This document shows, piece by piece, positions 25,801 to 33,711 of a stretch of 64,000 nt of DNA (its first letter is position 1; each line of letters begins with the position of its first letter). The translations under genes and the position numbers were made by a program. This stretch comes from Luidia sarsii (Eukaryota > Echinodermata > Asteroidea > Paxillosida > Luidiidae): the NCBI GenBank assembly GCA_949987565.1, contig OX465104.1:25892137-25956136 (forward strand). Reading direction: 5' to 3'. The notes beneath the pieces were generated by a model that had not been told where the DNA came from, searched no databases, and was given only the letters and a program-made list of their open reading frames with translations.

Positions 25801-27203
25801 GGTTGCTATGCAGTGAGTTTGCCTTTATAGGGTACGCTTTTAGCATGGTGATGTATACCCAGGTTGACAGGTCCAGACAGGTAGAAGGTGCTTTTATCAG
25901 CACCTTGCAGGATTCGGATGCGTCAGGTCGGATCCTGAATGATGGCTATTGTTAATCCATGGGGAACAAACGTGTGGCCGTTCAGTTTTCCCAGGGATGT
26001 GGGGCGAGAGGGGATTGTGGCCGCCCTTTATTGAAAGCCATCTTTCACGGTGGATACTGGGGTGTTACTGCCATTACAACAGAGGGAATGCCTGTGGGCG
26101 AGGTTTGTCCACAGGGAAGACGGCTCAGGGAAGACAGAGGGCTTTTCTTTAATATACATGTATATATATCCTCACACTGGACTGCGTGAGCCACTGGCGG
26201 TAATCGTTCAATTTCCTGCAACTTGCCCGGGGGACTTACCGCGGAGGTTCAATCGGACGAGTTGAATTCAGACTCGTTTGAGGTGAGGTCTGCGCCGGAT
26301 AGCTTGTCAGAAATCACAGAATGTGGGGGTGGGGGGGATAGGTGGGGAAGGGCCGAGAACAAATTGCTTAATCATGCTGGAAGGGCTCTACCTGGATACC
26401 TCTTTTGAAATGGTTCATCGTTGAGGATGGTGGAGATAGGGAGGAGCATGGGATCTGATTACTGTAACCTCAGACTTTTGGGGGATCTCTGGAAGGCCGA
26501 CTAGAGAAGGCATTCTGAAATCCACTGTTTCCTTCTGCTTGCTCTCTTGGATACCTTATACCCTCTTCAAATAAAATGGGCTTGCCATGTCCGAAACGGC
26601 ATCCATCTTGAAGATGGATGGGCACTGTAGGATTTATGACCATGTGGCATGGGCAGGAATTGCTACTTGCCTTTTGCTTGGAACTTTTTTGTGGTTATGG
26701 CAGGAAGTTTACTTTTTCTTAGAAAGTCAGACAGGACTTTGCCTGAGGCGATGAAGGTAGTTGCCTTTGGGCCAGATGGTCACAGCGATGGTTTTCCCTG
26801 GTCATTGCCCCCATAGGATGTACCCTGGTCAATGCTTTGGCGTCCTTTGGCATTGACTTTGTAAACTCTGGCCATTGCCTCAGTGCTGCCATCACCTAGG
26901 TAACCACTGGTTGTTGCCTGAGTGCTCCCTAGTCATTGCCTTAGTGGTCTAAGACGTTAATGTGGTGCCCCTGGTCATTGCCTTGACAACCCCTCATAGT
27001 TCCCTTAGAGACCCCATTCGCTGCCTTCTTGCATCAAAATGCCAACCTTTTCAAAGGTTCCAATTCAAATTAATCAAGGCAAATAAAGATGATCATCTGG
27101 TTTCTCCTCTCACCCCTGCAGGGCAAGCATCAGCAAGGATCCTTTCTATGACATGCTGGCCGCAAGAAAGAAGAAAGCTTCCTCAAACATGAAAGACCCT
27201 TAG
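3702..27203 (+). CDS. CYTH1: Cytohesin (Arf GEF, Sec7-PH), 5'-partial, seven coding exons
   Basis: Cytohesins catalyse GDP/GTP exchange on Arf1/Arf6 at PIP3-rich membranes. Joining 3702-3814, 4669-4817, 8665-8776, 22990-23066, 23849-23920, 24618-24769 and 27122-27203 gives an unbroken 251-residue frame ending in TAG; all splice phases close and all introns are GT/AG. Residues 1-88 match the second half of Sec7, including [12 protein letters not shown] with the catalytic glutamic finger (E11) and NTSLHN. Residues about 115-230 are the PH domain ([17 protein letters not shown]), followed by a polybasic tail AARKKK. Vertebrate cytohesins are about 400 residues, so roughly 145 N-terminal residues (coiled coil, first half of Sec7) lie before the window. 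Invertebrates usually have one cytohesin, so the symbol denotes the family rather than one vertebrate paralogue. Family identity is secure; exact 3'-UTR extent is inferred. Confidence 0.96.
3815..4668 (+). other. Cytohesin intron with a long GAT/GGT trinucleotide tract
   Basis: This is an 854-bp phase-1 intron from GTAAGG to GTGCAG. About half of it is an imperfect GAT/GGT/GGC trinucleotide array. The remainder shows no exon-like sequence. Confidence 0.85.
4014..4446 (+). repeat. Imperfect (GATGGT/GATGAT)n trinucleotide array
   Basis: About 430 bp are made almost wholly of GAT, GGT and GGC triplets with rare GAG, AGT and GGG variants. Because the period is three, several frames on both strands stay open and would read as poly-Asp/Gly, poly-Met/Val or poly-Ile/Thr. 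These are artefacts of the repeat, not genes. Confidence 0.95.
4669..4817 (+). CDS. CYTH1: Cytohesin exon: end of Sec7 domain
   Basis: The acceptor is CTGTGCAG and the donor is GTACGT. It encodes [19 protein letters not shown], then a [20 protein letters not shown] segment, ending PEELLK. This is the Arf-binding groove. By alignment from memory, the Ser in LSFSIIML stands where human ARNO has Ala191. Confidence 0.95.
4847..4975 (+). repeat. 12-bp minisatellite GAYGAGAAAGWA, about 10-11 units
   Basis: Tandem units alternate GACGAGAAAGAA, GATGAGAAAGTA and close variants, starting about 30 bp after the exon donor at 4818. The array reads as DEKEDEKV in one frame, but the exon frame hits a TGA before reaching it, so it is not coding in this transcript. 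Confidence 0.93.
5510..5792 (+). repeat. Purine-only GA/GGGA tract
   Basis: About 280 bp consist almost solely of A and G on the + strand, in short GAGAGGGA-type units, with only a few pyrimidines. Such homopurine/homopyrimidine tracts can form triplex structures. Open frames rich in Arg/Glu/Gly across it are artefacts. Confidence 0.93.
6595..6622 (+). repeat. (AGCC)n microsatellite
   Basis: About six tandem copies of AGCC follow a CAGTAGCCT sequence. It is a short microsatellite with no further significance seen. Confidence 0.9.
6805..6868 (+). mobile_element. Tail fragment related to the dispersed GAAACGTC element
   Basis: TTTGCAGTATGGTCACTTTAATCAG and AGTAGTTTGCAACATGGC resemble the tail region of the dispersed element (GGTAATTTTAGTCAG, then CAGTTTGCAACATTTT). 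The hairpin half is absent. This is a diverged fragment and the match is weak. Confidence 0.35.
8083..8162 (+). repeat. 22-23 bp tandem repeat, about 3.5 units
   Basis: Units of the form CCAGTGTGAGYTGAAGTWAAA repeat in tandem with single-base differences. They are contiguous, with no spacers, so this is not a CRISPR-like array. Confidence 0.9.
8363..8539. mobile_element. MITE with CAGTGG terminal inverted repeats and TA target site (pogo/Tigger-like)
   Basis: The left end CAGTGGAACATCGCTATAAT and the right end TTATAGCGACGTCCCACTG are imperfect inverted repeats. TA dinucleotides flank both ends (8361-8362 and 8540-8541). The interior repeats TATAGC/GTTCG words in both orientations, giving a strong fold-back. 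TA duplication and CAGT ends are typical of pogo/Tigger-class Tc1-mariner relatives. At 177 bp with no coding capacity it would be non-autonomous. Confidence 0.75.
8665..8776 (+). CDS. CYTH1: Cytohesin exon: Sec7-PH linker and start of PH domain
   Basis: The acceptor is TTATTTCAG and the donor is GTATGA. It encodes the linker and first PH strand, including [32 protein letters not shown] and LMKQ. The last base starts a glycine codon completed in the next exon. The [10 protein letters not shown] segment corresponds to the known autoinhibitory linker of cytohesins. Confidence 0.95.
8930..9100 (+). mobile_element. Two SINE-like fragments with tRNA B-box-like words
   Basis: CAGTGGGTTATGGGTTTGAATCCTG at about 8948-8972 and a diverged second copy (CAACGGCTTATGGGTTTAAATCC) at about 9078-9100 contain a GGTTTGAATCC B-box-like core. 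The same sequence appears reversed at about 14165-14215. The pattern suggests decayed tRNA-derived SINEs. No intact A box was recognised. Confidence 0.4.
9548..9581. repeat. Perfect 15-bp stem hairpin with 4-nt loop
   Basis: AAATAGTTTATTACT at 9548-9562 is followed by the loop TGCG and then the exact reverse complement at 9567-9581. It is an isolated intronic fold-back and could be the core of a degraded MITE. Confidence 0.85.
10775..10854 (+). repeat. (CT)n microsatellite
   Basis: Roughly 38 uninterrupted CT dinucleotides lie within the large cytohesin intron. Confidence 0.98.
12199..12356. mobile_element. Dispersed GAAACGTC element, head-to-head inverted dimer
   Basis: A - strand copy with its tail at the left (TACAAAAAAATGTTGCAAAC) runs to GGACCTTTCTC, then a + strand half-copy starts at GAAAGGTCCTGCTAGG and ends in GGGCCCTCAAAC. 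Near-identical 13-mers flank it: GAGATAGGAATCA at 12176-12188 and GAGATAAGAATCA at 12357-12369. The left repeat sits 10 bp before the recognisable tail, so the true left boundary may be at 12189. Confidence 0.7.
12425..12640. repeat. ACATGTAC-rich block
   Basis: Self-complementary words built from GTACATGTAC occur at least eight times in about 215 bp. The same word recurs singly across the window. It behaves like a short palindromic microsatellite. An open frame across it is a by-product. Confidence 0.8.
14165..14215 (-). mobile_element. SINE-like fragment (tRNA B-box-like, - strand)
   Basis: On the - strand this reads CAGTCATTGGGTTGTGGGTTCAATTCCTGC, containing GGGTTCAATTCC, a good B-box match. 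It is related to the words at 8948 and 9078 on the other strand. No complete cloverleaf could be built. Confidence 0.4.
15799..15955. mobile_element. Diverged inverted pair of the dispersed GAAACGTC element
   Basis: The left - strand half (TTAGTGGGCCTGGCATTTTGATCC) and right + strand half (GGATCAAAATGTTCGGCCCTC) are clearly related to the element but have lost the CGAAACGTC core by C-to-T type changes. It is an old copy. Confidence 0.6.
16090..16149 (+). repeat. 30-bp tandem duplication
   Basis: Two adjacent 30-bp units, starting AAGACTAATGTTGACCCAGG, are identical except at the end. It is a recent local duplication. Confidence 0.92.
22765..22830 (-). mobile_element. SINE-like fragment (- strand)
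   Basis: GGATTTGAATCAAGGACTGTGG followed by TATGGTAAGTGTTGCACTTGCC resembles the layout at 25437-25495 (B-box-like word, then a spacer, then TGGTAAGNGC). The match is weak and based on layout only. Confidence 0.3.
22990..23066 (+). CDS. CYTH1: Cytohesin exon: PH domain phosphoinositide-binding loop
   Basis: The acceptor is CTCCAG and the donor is GTAAGC. With the split codon it encodes [17 protein letters not shown], then CLYYFEYTT. The Lys and Arg residues in KTWKRRW line the inositol phosphate pocket in Grp1/ARNO structures. Only two glycines precede the Arg, which is the diglycine form. Confidence 0.95.
23067..23848 (+). other. Cytohesin intron
   Basis: This is a 782-bp phase-0 intron (GTAAGC to TTGATAG). 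I see no feature of note. Confidence 0.85.
23849..23920 (+). CDS. CYTH1: Cytohesin exon: PH domain strands
   Basis: The acceptor is TTTGATAG and the donor is GTAAGA; 24 whole codons. It encodes [15 protein letters not shown] and REIEDSKKP, a near-exact match to the PH core of animal cytohesins. Confidence 0.95.
24079..24175 (-). mobile_element. Dispersed GAAACGTC element (diverged, - strand)
   Basis: AATGTTGCAAACTGCTCACTGACTAA, then GAGAGGGCCTGACATTTGTATCC, follows the reverse-complement order of the consensus. The hairpin is decayed. Confidence 0.65.
24308..24415 (-). mobile_element. Dispersed GAAACGTC element (diverged, - strand)
   Basis: It runs from AAACTGCTCACTGGATTAA to AATCCTAGCAGGGCCTTTCTC, in the same order as the neighbouring copy at 24079. 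Several substitutions in the core indicate age. Confidence 0.65.
24618..24769 (+). CDS. CYTH1: Cytohesin exon: C-terminal half of PH domain
   Basis: The acceptor is CATTGCAG and the donor is GTAAGC, leaving AT of a split Met codon. It encodes [37 protein letters not shown] and [10 protein letters not shown], that is the last strands and the C-terminal helix of the PH domain. A variable acidic/basic insert common to cytohesins ([11 protein letters not shown]) is present. Confidence 0.95.
25437..25495 (-). mobile_element. tRNA-derived SINE remnant
   Basis: On the - strand it reads AATGGTAAGAGCACTGGTATG, CAAAACCAGAGGTCTC, GGATTCAAATCC: the anticodon-arm-to-B-box order of a tRNA-like SINE. The layout and words match the better copy at 49486-49563. 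Confidence 0.55.
26760..26990 (+). repeat. Degenerate tandem array of TGGTCATTGCC words
   Basis: CTGGTCATTGCC, CTGGTCAATGC, CTGGCCATTGCC, CTAGTCATTGCC and CTGGTCATTGCC recur at irregular 30-70 bp spacing. This suggests an eroded minisatellite. Confidence 0.5.
27122..27203 (+). CDS. CYTH1: Cytohesin terminal exon: C-terminal polybasic tail and stop
   Basis: The acceptor is CCCCTGCAG. After completing the split Met it encodes [18 protein letters not shown], then ASSNMKDP and TAG. The basic patch is part of the autoinhibitory and membrane-binding C-terminal helix. The ending differs from vertebrate paralogues, which end in more basic residues. Confidence 0.95.
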
Positions 27204-30166
27204 AAGACAACTCTGCCGAAGACGTCAGCCTTCCCTGTAAATACTCTATCAGTCCTGGGCTATTTTGTGTCTCAAAGGAAACCCACCCACAAAATGACAA
27301 CTAGATATATCATGATGTTTGCGTCGAGGAGAATGTATTGGGTTTGCCCTGCTCGATGTGAATGACACCAAGCACTTTACCTGCACGCACAAGGTCCACA
27401 AAGGCCTTCCAGTGAGTTGTACAGTGTACGTGTAACATGTCAGACGATTACTTATCATTTTTCATGCCACTTCTCACACTATAAATGTGGCCTTACACTT
27501 AAAGCAGTAACATATTGTAATATACAGTCGTGTGACACCCTCCAGACACTGGATGGATGTGGTGTCTTCATAGTTATTTTATCAAGAATGTATTTAAGGT
27601 TGTTTCTTTTCAAGTCTCCTTGAAGGCATGGCATTCATGTCTTCTCTTGCCATTGTATATTGGATTTACTCAGAAGGTTAAACTCATCCATACTTGAGAT
27701 TTGTACTCTCTAGAACGGGGGACAAAGTTTGGGTCTGTCAGTGATTCACACAACACTGTTCAAGTTGCCAGCAGGCAAAGTTCCATTTTGAGCGTTCGCT
27801 AAGGAATTCCTTTTCAAGTGAAAAAAAGGGATAAGTTCCTGAATTTCAAGAACATTTCTGTGTCTAATATAGCATACTCTAAAGAAAGACTTCCTTATTC
27901 TTCTGGGTTTATTTTTAAAGCACCTTTAAAGCCTAACAAGGTAAATGCATTACTTGAACAAACATTCAAGGGTCTGTAATGGAAGTCTTTAAATGTGATG
28001 GCTTTTTTTTAGATGTCTTGTAAATAAACACTGCAAAATGCAGTGTTTCATTTCTGGCGTGAAAAAAAAAAAAGATTTAGGAATTTTTGTTTGCAGTTTG
28101 AGATGTATTTCCCTGTCCAAAAGACAGCAGACCGAGTATTGATTTTCTATCAAAAGAACAAAAATCTTTAATTTAAATTATATCAGCTTTGTACAGGCAG
28201 GTCATCAATATTTATTTGGATGATGAAAAAATGTTTGTACTTTTTGTCCTATGAGTGTGTAACAGAGTTTACTGTACGATATTTGTACCCAAACTGTACA
28301 AATTGGTTCGCGTTTCGCATATGTAAGAATTATTTTAAAATGAAGCACACTTTCTTTCTTTCAAAGGCATGTTAGAGTGGGTTTGTTCTATTTATTTGAC
28401 AACTCTGAAGAATTTAAAGATTTGGAAGTTTGAAGTATCGTTTGATCGGTTTCCTGGTGGAAATGGAATGAAAATTAGATAAGCATTTTTTTTTACCCCA
28501 TTTGCCAATACCAATCCCCACACCATCCAGAAGCTCCGTATGTACTTCAATGACTTTCCAAATCGACCCTTTACATGTATATAGCCGTCATATTCCATCG
28601 GGTTGTTTATTTTCGAGCGTTTCCTGACATTGTCCAGCTATTCCGTTCCTTCCCGGATGAAGAAGAGAAAAGAAAACAGTAATGCCAGCATTATGGTCTG
28701 ACGTCAACACACAACTGTTGAGGAAATGGTCCCTCATTTGCCCCCGTGTTAACTATAGTCCAGTGGATTTGCTTAGCTCGTGTACAGTGTAACCATTCTT
28801 GTAACCATTGTATTAAGTTAATTGTCAGGTTTGACGTGAGATTTGTTTTCTTTTTTAAGGCTGCAGGCAGTCTTGTGTACAATGTGCTGTATAAGAACAA
28901 ACAATGCGTCTTTGGTTTGAATATGTTTACTTGTAAATGTTTGAAATGAGTGGCTGTGTAACCAAGAGATCTCCTGCCACTCTGTGTAATTAATGTGGAC
29001 ACTGCTTCTACCATAGCTTCCTGTGCTCAGTGAATCACTGAGCAAAGCACCAGGTGCTGTAAGCATTACTGTTGCCTCACTTGGTGGGTACTGGAGCTCT
29101 GCTAGTGCGCCCTCTATAGTTTGCAAGCTGCCAGTGTGAACCCTTGCATTATGTATTAGACTTGCATCCAGTCCAGGGTGTTTAAAACTGTATTGAGTTG
29201 CCATGTGTGTGGCATACATGTACTTATTATACTAGGCACTTTATTTAAAGACTTATTGGAATGTGGTTTTCCCAAGTAGAATCTTTGCGTGACAAGTCCC
29301 ACTATTGGTCTTTGGCAAAATCCCTGTTGCATTTAACAGCTGTGGCTTGAACCATTTAAAACTGACTTTGTCGTATGCAGAAATTCCAAGAACCTACAAT
29401 CAGATGAGCTATCATATTTAAGATATGCAAGCAAAAACTCCCAAAGTGTATGTAGGCTATATTTTATGGTCCGGTAAATTCCTTTTCAGATTATGCGTAC
29501 TTGGTTGTTTATCATGTGAACAACTGAGCCCTTTCCGGCAAAGATACTAGTTTGTGATATCAACCGACTGGCGGCTGGGTATTTTTCTCTTCAAATGAAT
29601 CTTTTGATCCCCAAATATTGATGTAATCAGAGCTTCGTATAGCCAATTTGTAGCACCCCACCCCCCACCCCCCCACAAAGGATTTCAGATACCTCTGAAG
29701 AAAAACAAGTCCCCTGATTTTGTAATAAGTATTCAAACAAATTATGATTACTATTAGAAAAATATGAAAGTGCTTCACTTTTTCTTTTCTTTTTTAAATC
29801 CTGTTAATTTTGGGGGGTTGAGCTGGATTGCAAAATTTGAACCACCTTTGAGCCATTTATTTCTGAACGCCCAAGAATTTTTAATTTGAGTTTGCTTGAA
29901 ATATCAGAAAGAAAAGATATCAGTGATATGATTTTGGTTTCATTTTGTTTAATTATCTTAATAAGTAATGTCTATCCCTGAGGAAAAGATGCATTTGTCT
30001 GGGATGTGTCCTTGGGTAACCAACAAATACTAATATGCACTCTTAAAATGGATGTCAAACTTTGATTTATTGATACACGTTCCTAAATGTTAATGTAAAC
30101 TGAATGTAAACAACTATATGTTTGATCAACTTTTATAGAAACTGAACGAAATATGACTAAAATAAA
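27204..30166 (+). other. CYTH1: Probable cytohesin 3' UTR
   Basis: AT-rich non-coding sequence follows the stop. Possible poly(A) signals AATAAA occur at about 28023 and at 30161-30166. Two Pumilio-type words TGTAAATA occur near 27235 and 28019. How far the transcript extends is inference. Confidence 0.5.
30161..30166 (+). terminator. Candidate distal poly(A) signal of cytohesin
   Basis: AATAAA lies within an AT-rich stretch before a T-rich/GT-containing region, at the end of the long AT-rich tail. An alternative proximal AATAAA is at about 28023. Confidence 0.4.
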
Positions 30167-30292
30167 GTAACTGTACATAAATGACTTTGTCAACCTTGTA
30201 AACCTTTAGGTCTTATCCAATAGAATTCACTGATGGCTGGGTGTCCATGTTTCAGTTCAGCTGAATGCAGACACTGGTTTACAGAATGGTGT

Positions 30293-30471
30293 TTGTCTAA
30301 ATGGTTGAGGGCCTGACATTTCAATCCTAGCAGGACCTTTCTCAAAGGCAAGTTAGAGGGCCTGACGTTGTGATCCTGCTAGGATCGAAACGTCAGGCCC
30401 TCTTACTTTTGAGATTGATGTATTGCTGGTCATTGTAGTCAGCAAGCAGTTTGCAACAGTTTTCTTTATTC
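30293..30471. mobile_element. Dispersed GAAACGTC element, inverted pair between convergent genes
   Basis: A - strand head (GAGGGCCTGACATTTCAATCCTAGC) is followed by a second - oriented partial and a + copy (GGATCGAAACGTCAGGCCC) with its tail ending TTTGCAACAGTTTTC. Flanking 12-mers ACAGAATGGTGT (30281-30292) and ACTGAATGGTGT (30472-30483) differ at one base and fit a target-site duplication. Confidence 0.7.
30465..30470 (-). terminator. Candidate poly(A) signal of COQ7
   Basis: TTTATT on the + strand is AATAAA on the - strand, 242 bp after the COQ7 stop. It sits exactly at the tail end of the inserted element, so the insertion may supply the signal. Confidence 0.4.
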
Positions 30472-30711
30472 ACTGAATGGTGTACGGTCTTGGAGTAAAC
30501 TAAGATCCAGGTCATTCTATCCACACATTCTCTGGCAACAGTCAGCTGGATGTCCATGGTTAACTGAAGGGCTCGTGATAGACACTCCTCAGTCTCATTG
30601 CATCTGCACAGCTGTGTCTGATATCTAGCCGTCCTGCACCCTAGGGCCGGTGGAAATGTACACCAGTGAGGTGACTTTGAATAACCCAAAGAAATGTTCA
30701 TGAAATCTTTG

Positions 30712-30789
30712 TCATATTCTCTCCGACAGCCAGATAGCTGCCGTGCAGCCGGCCTTGATGGCGTTGGACAGTGCGTTATACATCGGGGC
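30712..30789 (-). CDS. COQ7: COQ7 terminal exon
   Basis: The acceptor on the - strand is CTTTTCAG. It encodes [25 protein letters not shown] and TGA: the C-terminal helix typical of animal COQ7. Confidence 0.95.
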   Translation of the reverse strand, partial: APMYNALSNAIKAGCTAAIWLSERI

Positions 30790-33112
30790 CTGAAAAGAGA
30801 AACAAAACCGAAAATGAATCAATTCAAGCCCTGTTCCTTGTTCTCAAAGTCTTTGCCAGGGCAGGTTGGCACTGTGTAATCCCCATCGCCTTACATAGTG
30901 GTGACACAGGGTTCCAATCCCACAGAGTGCCTACATGCAATTTGGGCTTTTTGAAAAGGCTCCCTCTCTCTTTCTGAGTTCTATTTGTCAGCCTTGGCTG
31001 GCAGTCTACCACCAATAGGGATGGAGGCTCATGCCTTGCTTCAGACTAGTCACCCCCTCCCAGTTCTATTTGTAAGCCTTGGCTGGCAGTCTACCACCAA
31101 TAGGAATGGAGGCTGATGCCTTGCTTCAAACTGGTCGCCCCTCCCAGTTCTATTTGTCAGCCATGTCACAGTCTGGCACTAATTGGGAAGGAGGCTCACA
31201 CCTAACTTGAGGGCTTTAATCCCTTCCACTTCTCCCATTCTCATGAGTCAACCATCTTGTTTCAATGTGGGGAGATGGTATCCCTTCACAAGCGGCCGCC
31301 ACCCTCAATTGCCTTTGGCTTTCTGATGGCCAAATTGCTTTTAAAACCCCAACCTCCGTGCCCTATGACTGCCAGCTACCTGCTCCGCATCATGCTCCAG
31401 CCCAGTGTCCAGATGTTCAAGTTCCTCGTCTCTGAATTGTTTGATAATCTCCAGCAGCTCTGCGTGCTCCTCAGGATGATCTTCCAGAAGCTCCCTGATT
31501 TGTCTGAGGGGTTAAACAGTGGCATGTCAACATTGCATAGAAAATGCAAAGATCTCTCAGAGGTCTTGCTAGGATTGAAATGTCACCTGTTTTCACGGCG
31601 CATGTTGTCACATGAAATTGACAGACTAGCAGCAACAATTGCGCCTGACGTTTCATAGATACATGTTTAACATGTTTATATCATTCACGAATGTTTAGTG
31701 AGTTTTGTTTAAAAAAAAAACCTGTGTGGTGGTGTTGGGCACTGGAAAGTAGCCCAGCGCATAGTGGTTAACAAGTGAACATGTCATCTCAAACTTGTGT
31801 GTCCTTAGTTTTAACTTGTGTTAAAAAGCCAATATGTAGCAAGACATTTCAAGCTTGTTTGGGTGCAGGACTTACTTGTTATAATGTTCACCGATGGATG
31901 TCTCCACAGCCACGGTGCATGCCATGGCACCTTCCTTGCCCAGCAGAGCGGTACCAGCACCTAGGCAAAGACCGAGCAATGACAAACGGCAGACTAGAAT
32001 CAAGGCTCTGAGTTGGCAACTATCTTGGTTCACACTCTCTCACTCATATCTGTAGTTTCACCGACCATTGGTGCACTGATGCACGAACCTCCTCCACTCT
32101 CCCCTAACCTTGGTCTTCCCTATCAGGTCGTACATGGGAGTGTTGGTCCATTCCCTTACATCATCCAGCCACTGTCTCCCAGGTCTGCTTCCTTGGTTTT
32201 GACCCTCTGTTCACCCTAGTGTCATGTCCTTTGCTATTGTGTTTTTGGACCTTGTGACATGACCTGTAGGTCAACTTTCCATCTGAGCACCTGAAAAATT
32301 GGTTCTGGTATCCCTGTCAAACCTGTCTGGTATCAGCCTCTATGTACCTAGTGCAAAGCCTGCAACGTTCCACAGGGGCAGCAGGGCGGTGGGCCGGACT
32401 CGGTGCTGAGGTATGAGCCTCTCAAAGGTGGCCCTGTGATGCTTCTCCTGATCCCACATTTCCTGTTGACAAAAGAAACCCAATTGTATGAATATCTTAA
32501 ATCACATTACAAGCCCTTTCCTCACAGGACTAATATTTGGGGTGGTGCCCGGTGCTATAGAGATTAAAATCAGCCCAGATTCTGCATAGGCCCCTAATTT
32601 GTGTAACTAGGACTCTACTACTGTGACTGGTACTGGTAGTCAGTAGAGGCTTTAAAACAAATTTCAAGCCTTTATTCTGTCCCATGCTTTTGCCAAAAAT
32701 ATTGACAACATGTTGACATCTGTACCAGCAAACATCAGCAACCCATCAACCTTAGCTACAGTAACTGTAGTCCGAGCATTTGATCATCGTACATGTACAG
32801 GGATGATAGTTTAAGGGGTATACTATACTTTACTGCAGCTATATAAACCTCTATAAGAAACTCTTGCTGTGTTACCTGAATGACAGGACCGACGGATGTC
32901 TTCCCAAGCACAGCCATCTGTCCGGCATATATCCTATCGGCGCCCAATTCCCCGGCATGATCCACACGGATGATCCGGTCAATCATGGCTTGGGTTTTGG
33001 CCTTGGAGCTAACATGCCGCAGCCCAGCATGACTGGGCCTCATTGCCAGTGGTGTTCGGTGGATGGTGCGGCAGACAAGGCAGTGAATCCGGTGGGTAGT
33101 TGAAGCTTGCAT
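30712..33112 (-). CDS. COQ7: COQ7, 5-demethoxyubiquinone hydroxylase (complete, five coding exons)
   Basis: COQ7 is the mitochondrial di-iron monooxygenase that hydroxylates demethoxyubiquinone in coenzyme Q synthesis, working with COQ9 on the inner membrane. Joining complement(32876-33112, 32348-32462, 31876-31960, 31380-31503, 30712-30789) gives 212 residues plus TGA with all phases closing and GT/AG introns. Residues 1-40 are basic and hydroxylated with no acidic residue ([13 protein letters not shown]), fitting a mitochondrial presequence. Then come [60 protein letters not shown] and RDEELEH, ending AAIWLSERI. The Fe ligands expected of the family (Glu of DHAGE, Glu-x-x-His of EKHH, Glu of VAVE, Glu-x-x-His near EELEH) are all present. 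Length is typical. The ATG has A at -3. Identification is secure. Confidence 0.97.
30790..31379 (-). other. COQ7 intron with an 89-bp tandem repeat
   Basis: This 590-bp phase-0 intron is largely filled by a tandem repeat of about 89 bp (30977-31216). No exon is visible. Confidence 0.85.
30977..31216 (+). repeat. Tandem repeat of about 89 bp, 2.7 units
   Basis: Units contain CAGTTCTATTTGTCAGCC, GGCAGTCTACCACCAATAG, and GGAGGCTCATGCCTTGCTTC. The first two units are nearly identical and the third has a deletion and substitutions. Confidence 0.88.
31380..31503 (-). CDS. COQ7: COQ7 exon 4: second di-iron ligand helix
   Basis: The acceptor is CCCCTCAG and the donor is GTAGCT. It encodes [48 protein letters not shown] carries the second Glu-x-x-His iron-binding pair. 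Confidence 0.95.
31504..31875 (-). other. COQ7 intron 3
   Basis: This 372-bp intron has a weak + strand trace of the dispersed element near 31560-31590 (TTGCTAGGATTGAAATGTCA) and an A run near 31710. Nothing else was seen. Confidence 0.8.
31876..31960 (-). CDS. COQ7: COQ7 exon 3
   Basis: The acceptor is TTGCCTAG and the donor is GTAAGT. It encodes [20 protein letters not shown] and TSIGEHYN; both ends are in split codons (G|GT and AA|A). The Glu of VAVE is an expected iron ligand. Confidence 0.95.
31961..32347 (-). other. COQ7 intron 2
   Basis: A 387-bp intron (GTACAT donor, CCTAG acceptor) with nothing recognisable. Confidence 0.85.
32348..32462 (-). CDS. COQ7: COQ7 exon 2
   Basis: The acceptor is TCAACAG and the donor is GTACAT. 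It encodes [42 protein letters not shown] supplies a Glu-x-x-His iron-binding pair, and PLWNVAGF is a family signature. Confidence 0.95.
32463..32875 (-). other. COQ7 intron 1
   Basis: A 413-bp phase-0 intron with a GTAAC donor. Nothing recognisable is present. Confidence 0.85.
32876..33112 (-). CDS. COQ7: COQ7 first coding exon: presequence and first iron ligand
   Basis: 79 codons from ATG to the GTAACA donor. The N-terminus [20 protein letters not shown] is basic and suits mitochondrial import. It is followed by [20 protein letters not shown] and [17 protein letters not shown]. The Glu after DHAG is the first iron ligand. Confidence 0.95.
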
Positions 33113-33127
33113 GTTTGCAGATGACTA

Positions 33128-33711
33128 CTGTTATTAATACAGTAACTCACAAGCTGCACCACGTGAAACAGAAAAAAATACACTGAGTCAGTGAGTGGCC
33201 TATGGAGAACGGAATATAATCCCTTTGGAATGATGTCTATTATTTTCAGCAGTCAACAATTAAATCAGAACAAAGGAGTATGCTACAATTAGCTGCAGTA
33301 CAGTACTAGCACTGAGTAGCAATAGCATACTCCTTTTAATTTTAAAACCATTTTGATTTTGATCCAAATAAAAATGTTTCATAATGTCTTCTCTTAGTAC
33401 GACTAGAGCTGTAGAGGCCACACCCACAGAGTTCCTGTACATGATGTAGCTACTGCAAACTAATATTTTAATACTTGGCTACATTGCTATATCATTGCTT
33501 GATGACTATGGCTGCAGTGACTCGGTGCATTCTCAGTGACACCATGGAGGAATTCCTCCATGGTGACACTGACTGACAGCGGAGGTATGTGACACTAGCA
33601 ACACAGTAACAAGTGACAGTGAGTTTATACACTGTCACTCAGTCATTGCCAATAATAATATGCCACTGCATTGCATTTGATTTTGTAGCGAATAAAACGA
33701 TCGGAACTTAC
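33128..33711 (-). other. Probable COQ7 5'-UTR intron
   Basis: On the - strand a good donor (CGCCG followed by GTAAGTTC) lies at 33711. A plausible though pyrimidine-poor acceptor (TTAATAACAG) lies at 33128, 15 bp before the ATG. I infer a non-coding first exon ending at 33712. The interval also contains a perfect 26-bp palindrome (33540-33565). Confidence 0.45.
33540..33565. repeat. 26-bp perfect palindrome centred on GAATTC
   Basis: CACCATGGAGGAA is followed directly by its reverse complement TTCCTCCATGGTG. There is no loop. It lies in a region rich in CAGTGACAC-type words. Confidence 0.9.

Larger units (their letters stand above)
24770..27121 (+). other. Cytohesin last intron
   Basis: This is a 2.35-kb intron. 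It contains a SINE-like remnant (25437-25495) and a degenerate array of CTGGTCATTGCC-like words between about 26760 and 26990. Otherwise nothing was recognised. Frames open around 25950-26400 show no family match. Confidence 0.75.
30167..30711. other. Convergent intergenic interval between cytohesin and COQ7
   Basis: About 545 bp separate the putative cytohesin end (+) from the COQ7 stop codon (-). The centre is occupied by an inverted pair of the dispersed element. Confidence 0.7.

Noticed and set aside
26050..26408. Overlapping frames in the last cytohesin intron
   Set aside because: The known exons on both sides join in frame without any sequence between them, and no family match was seen.
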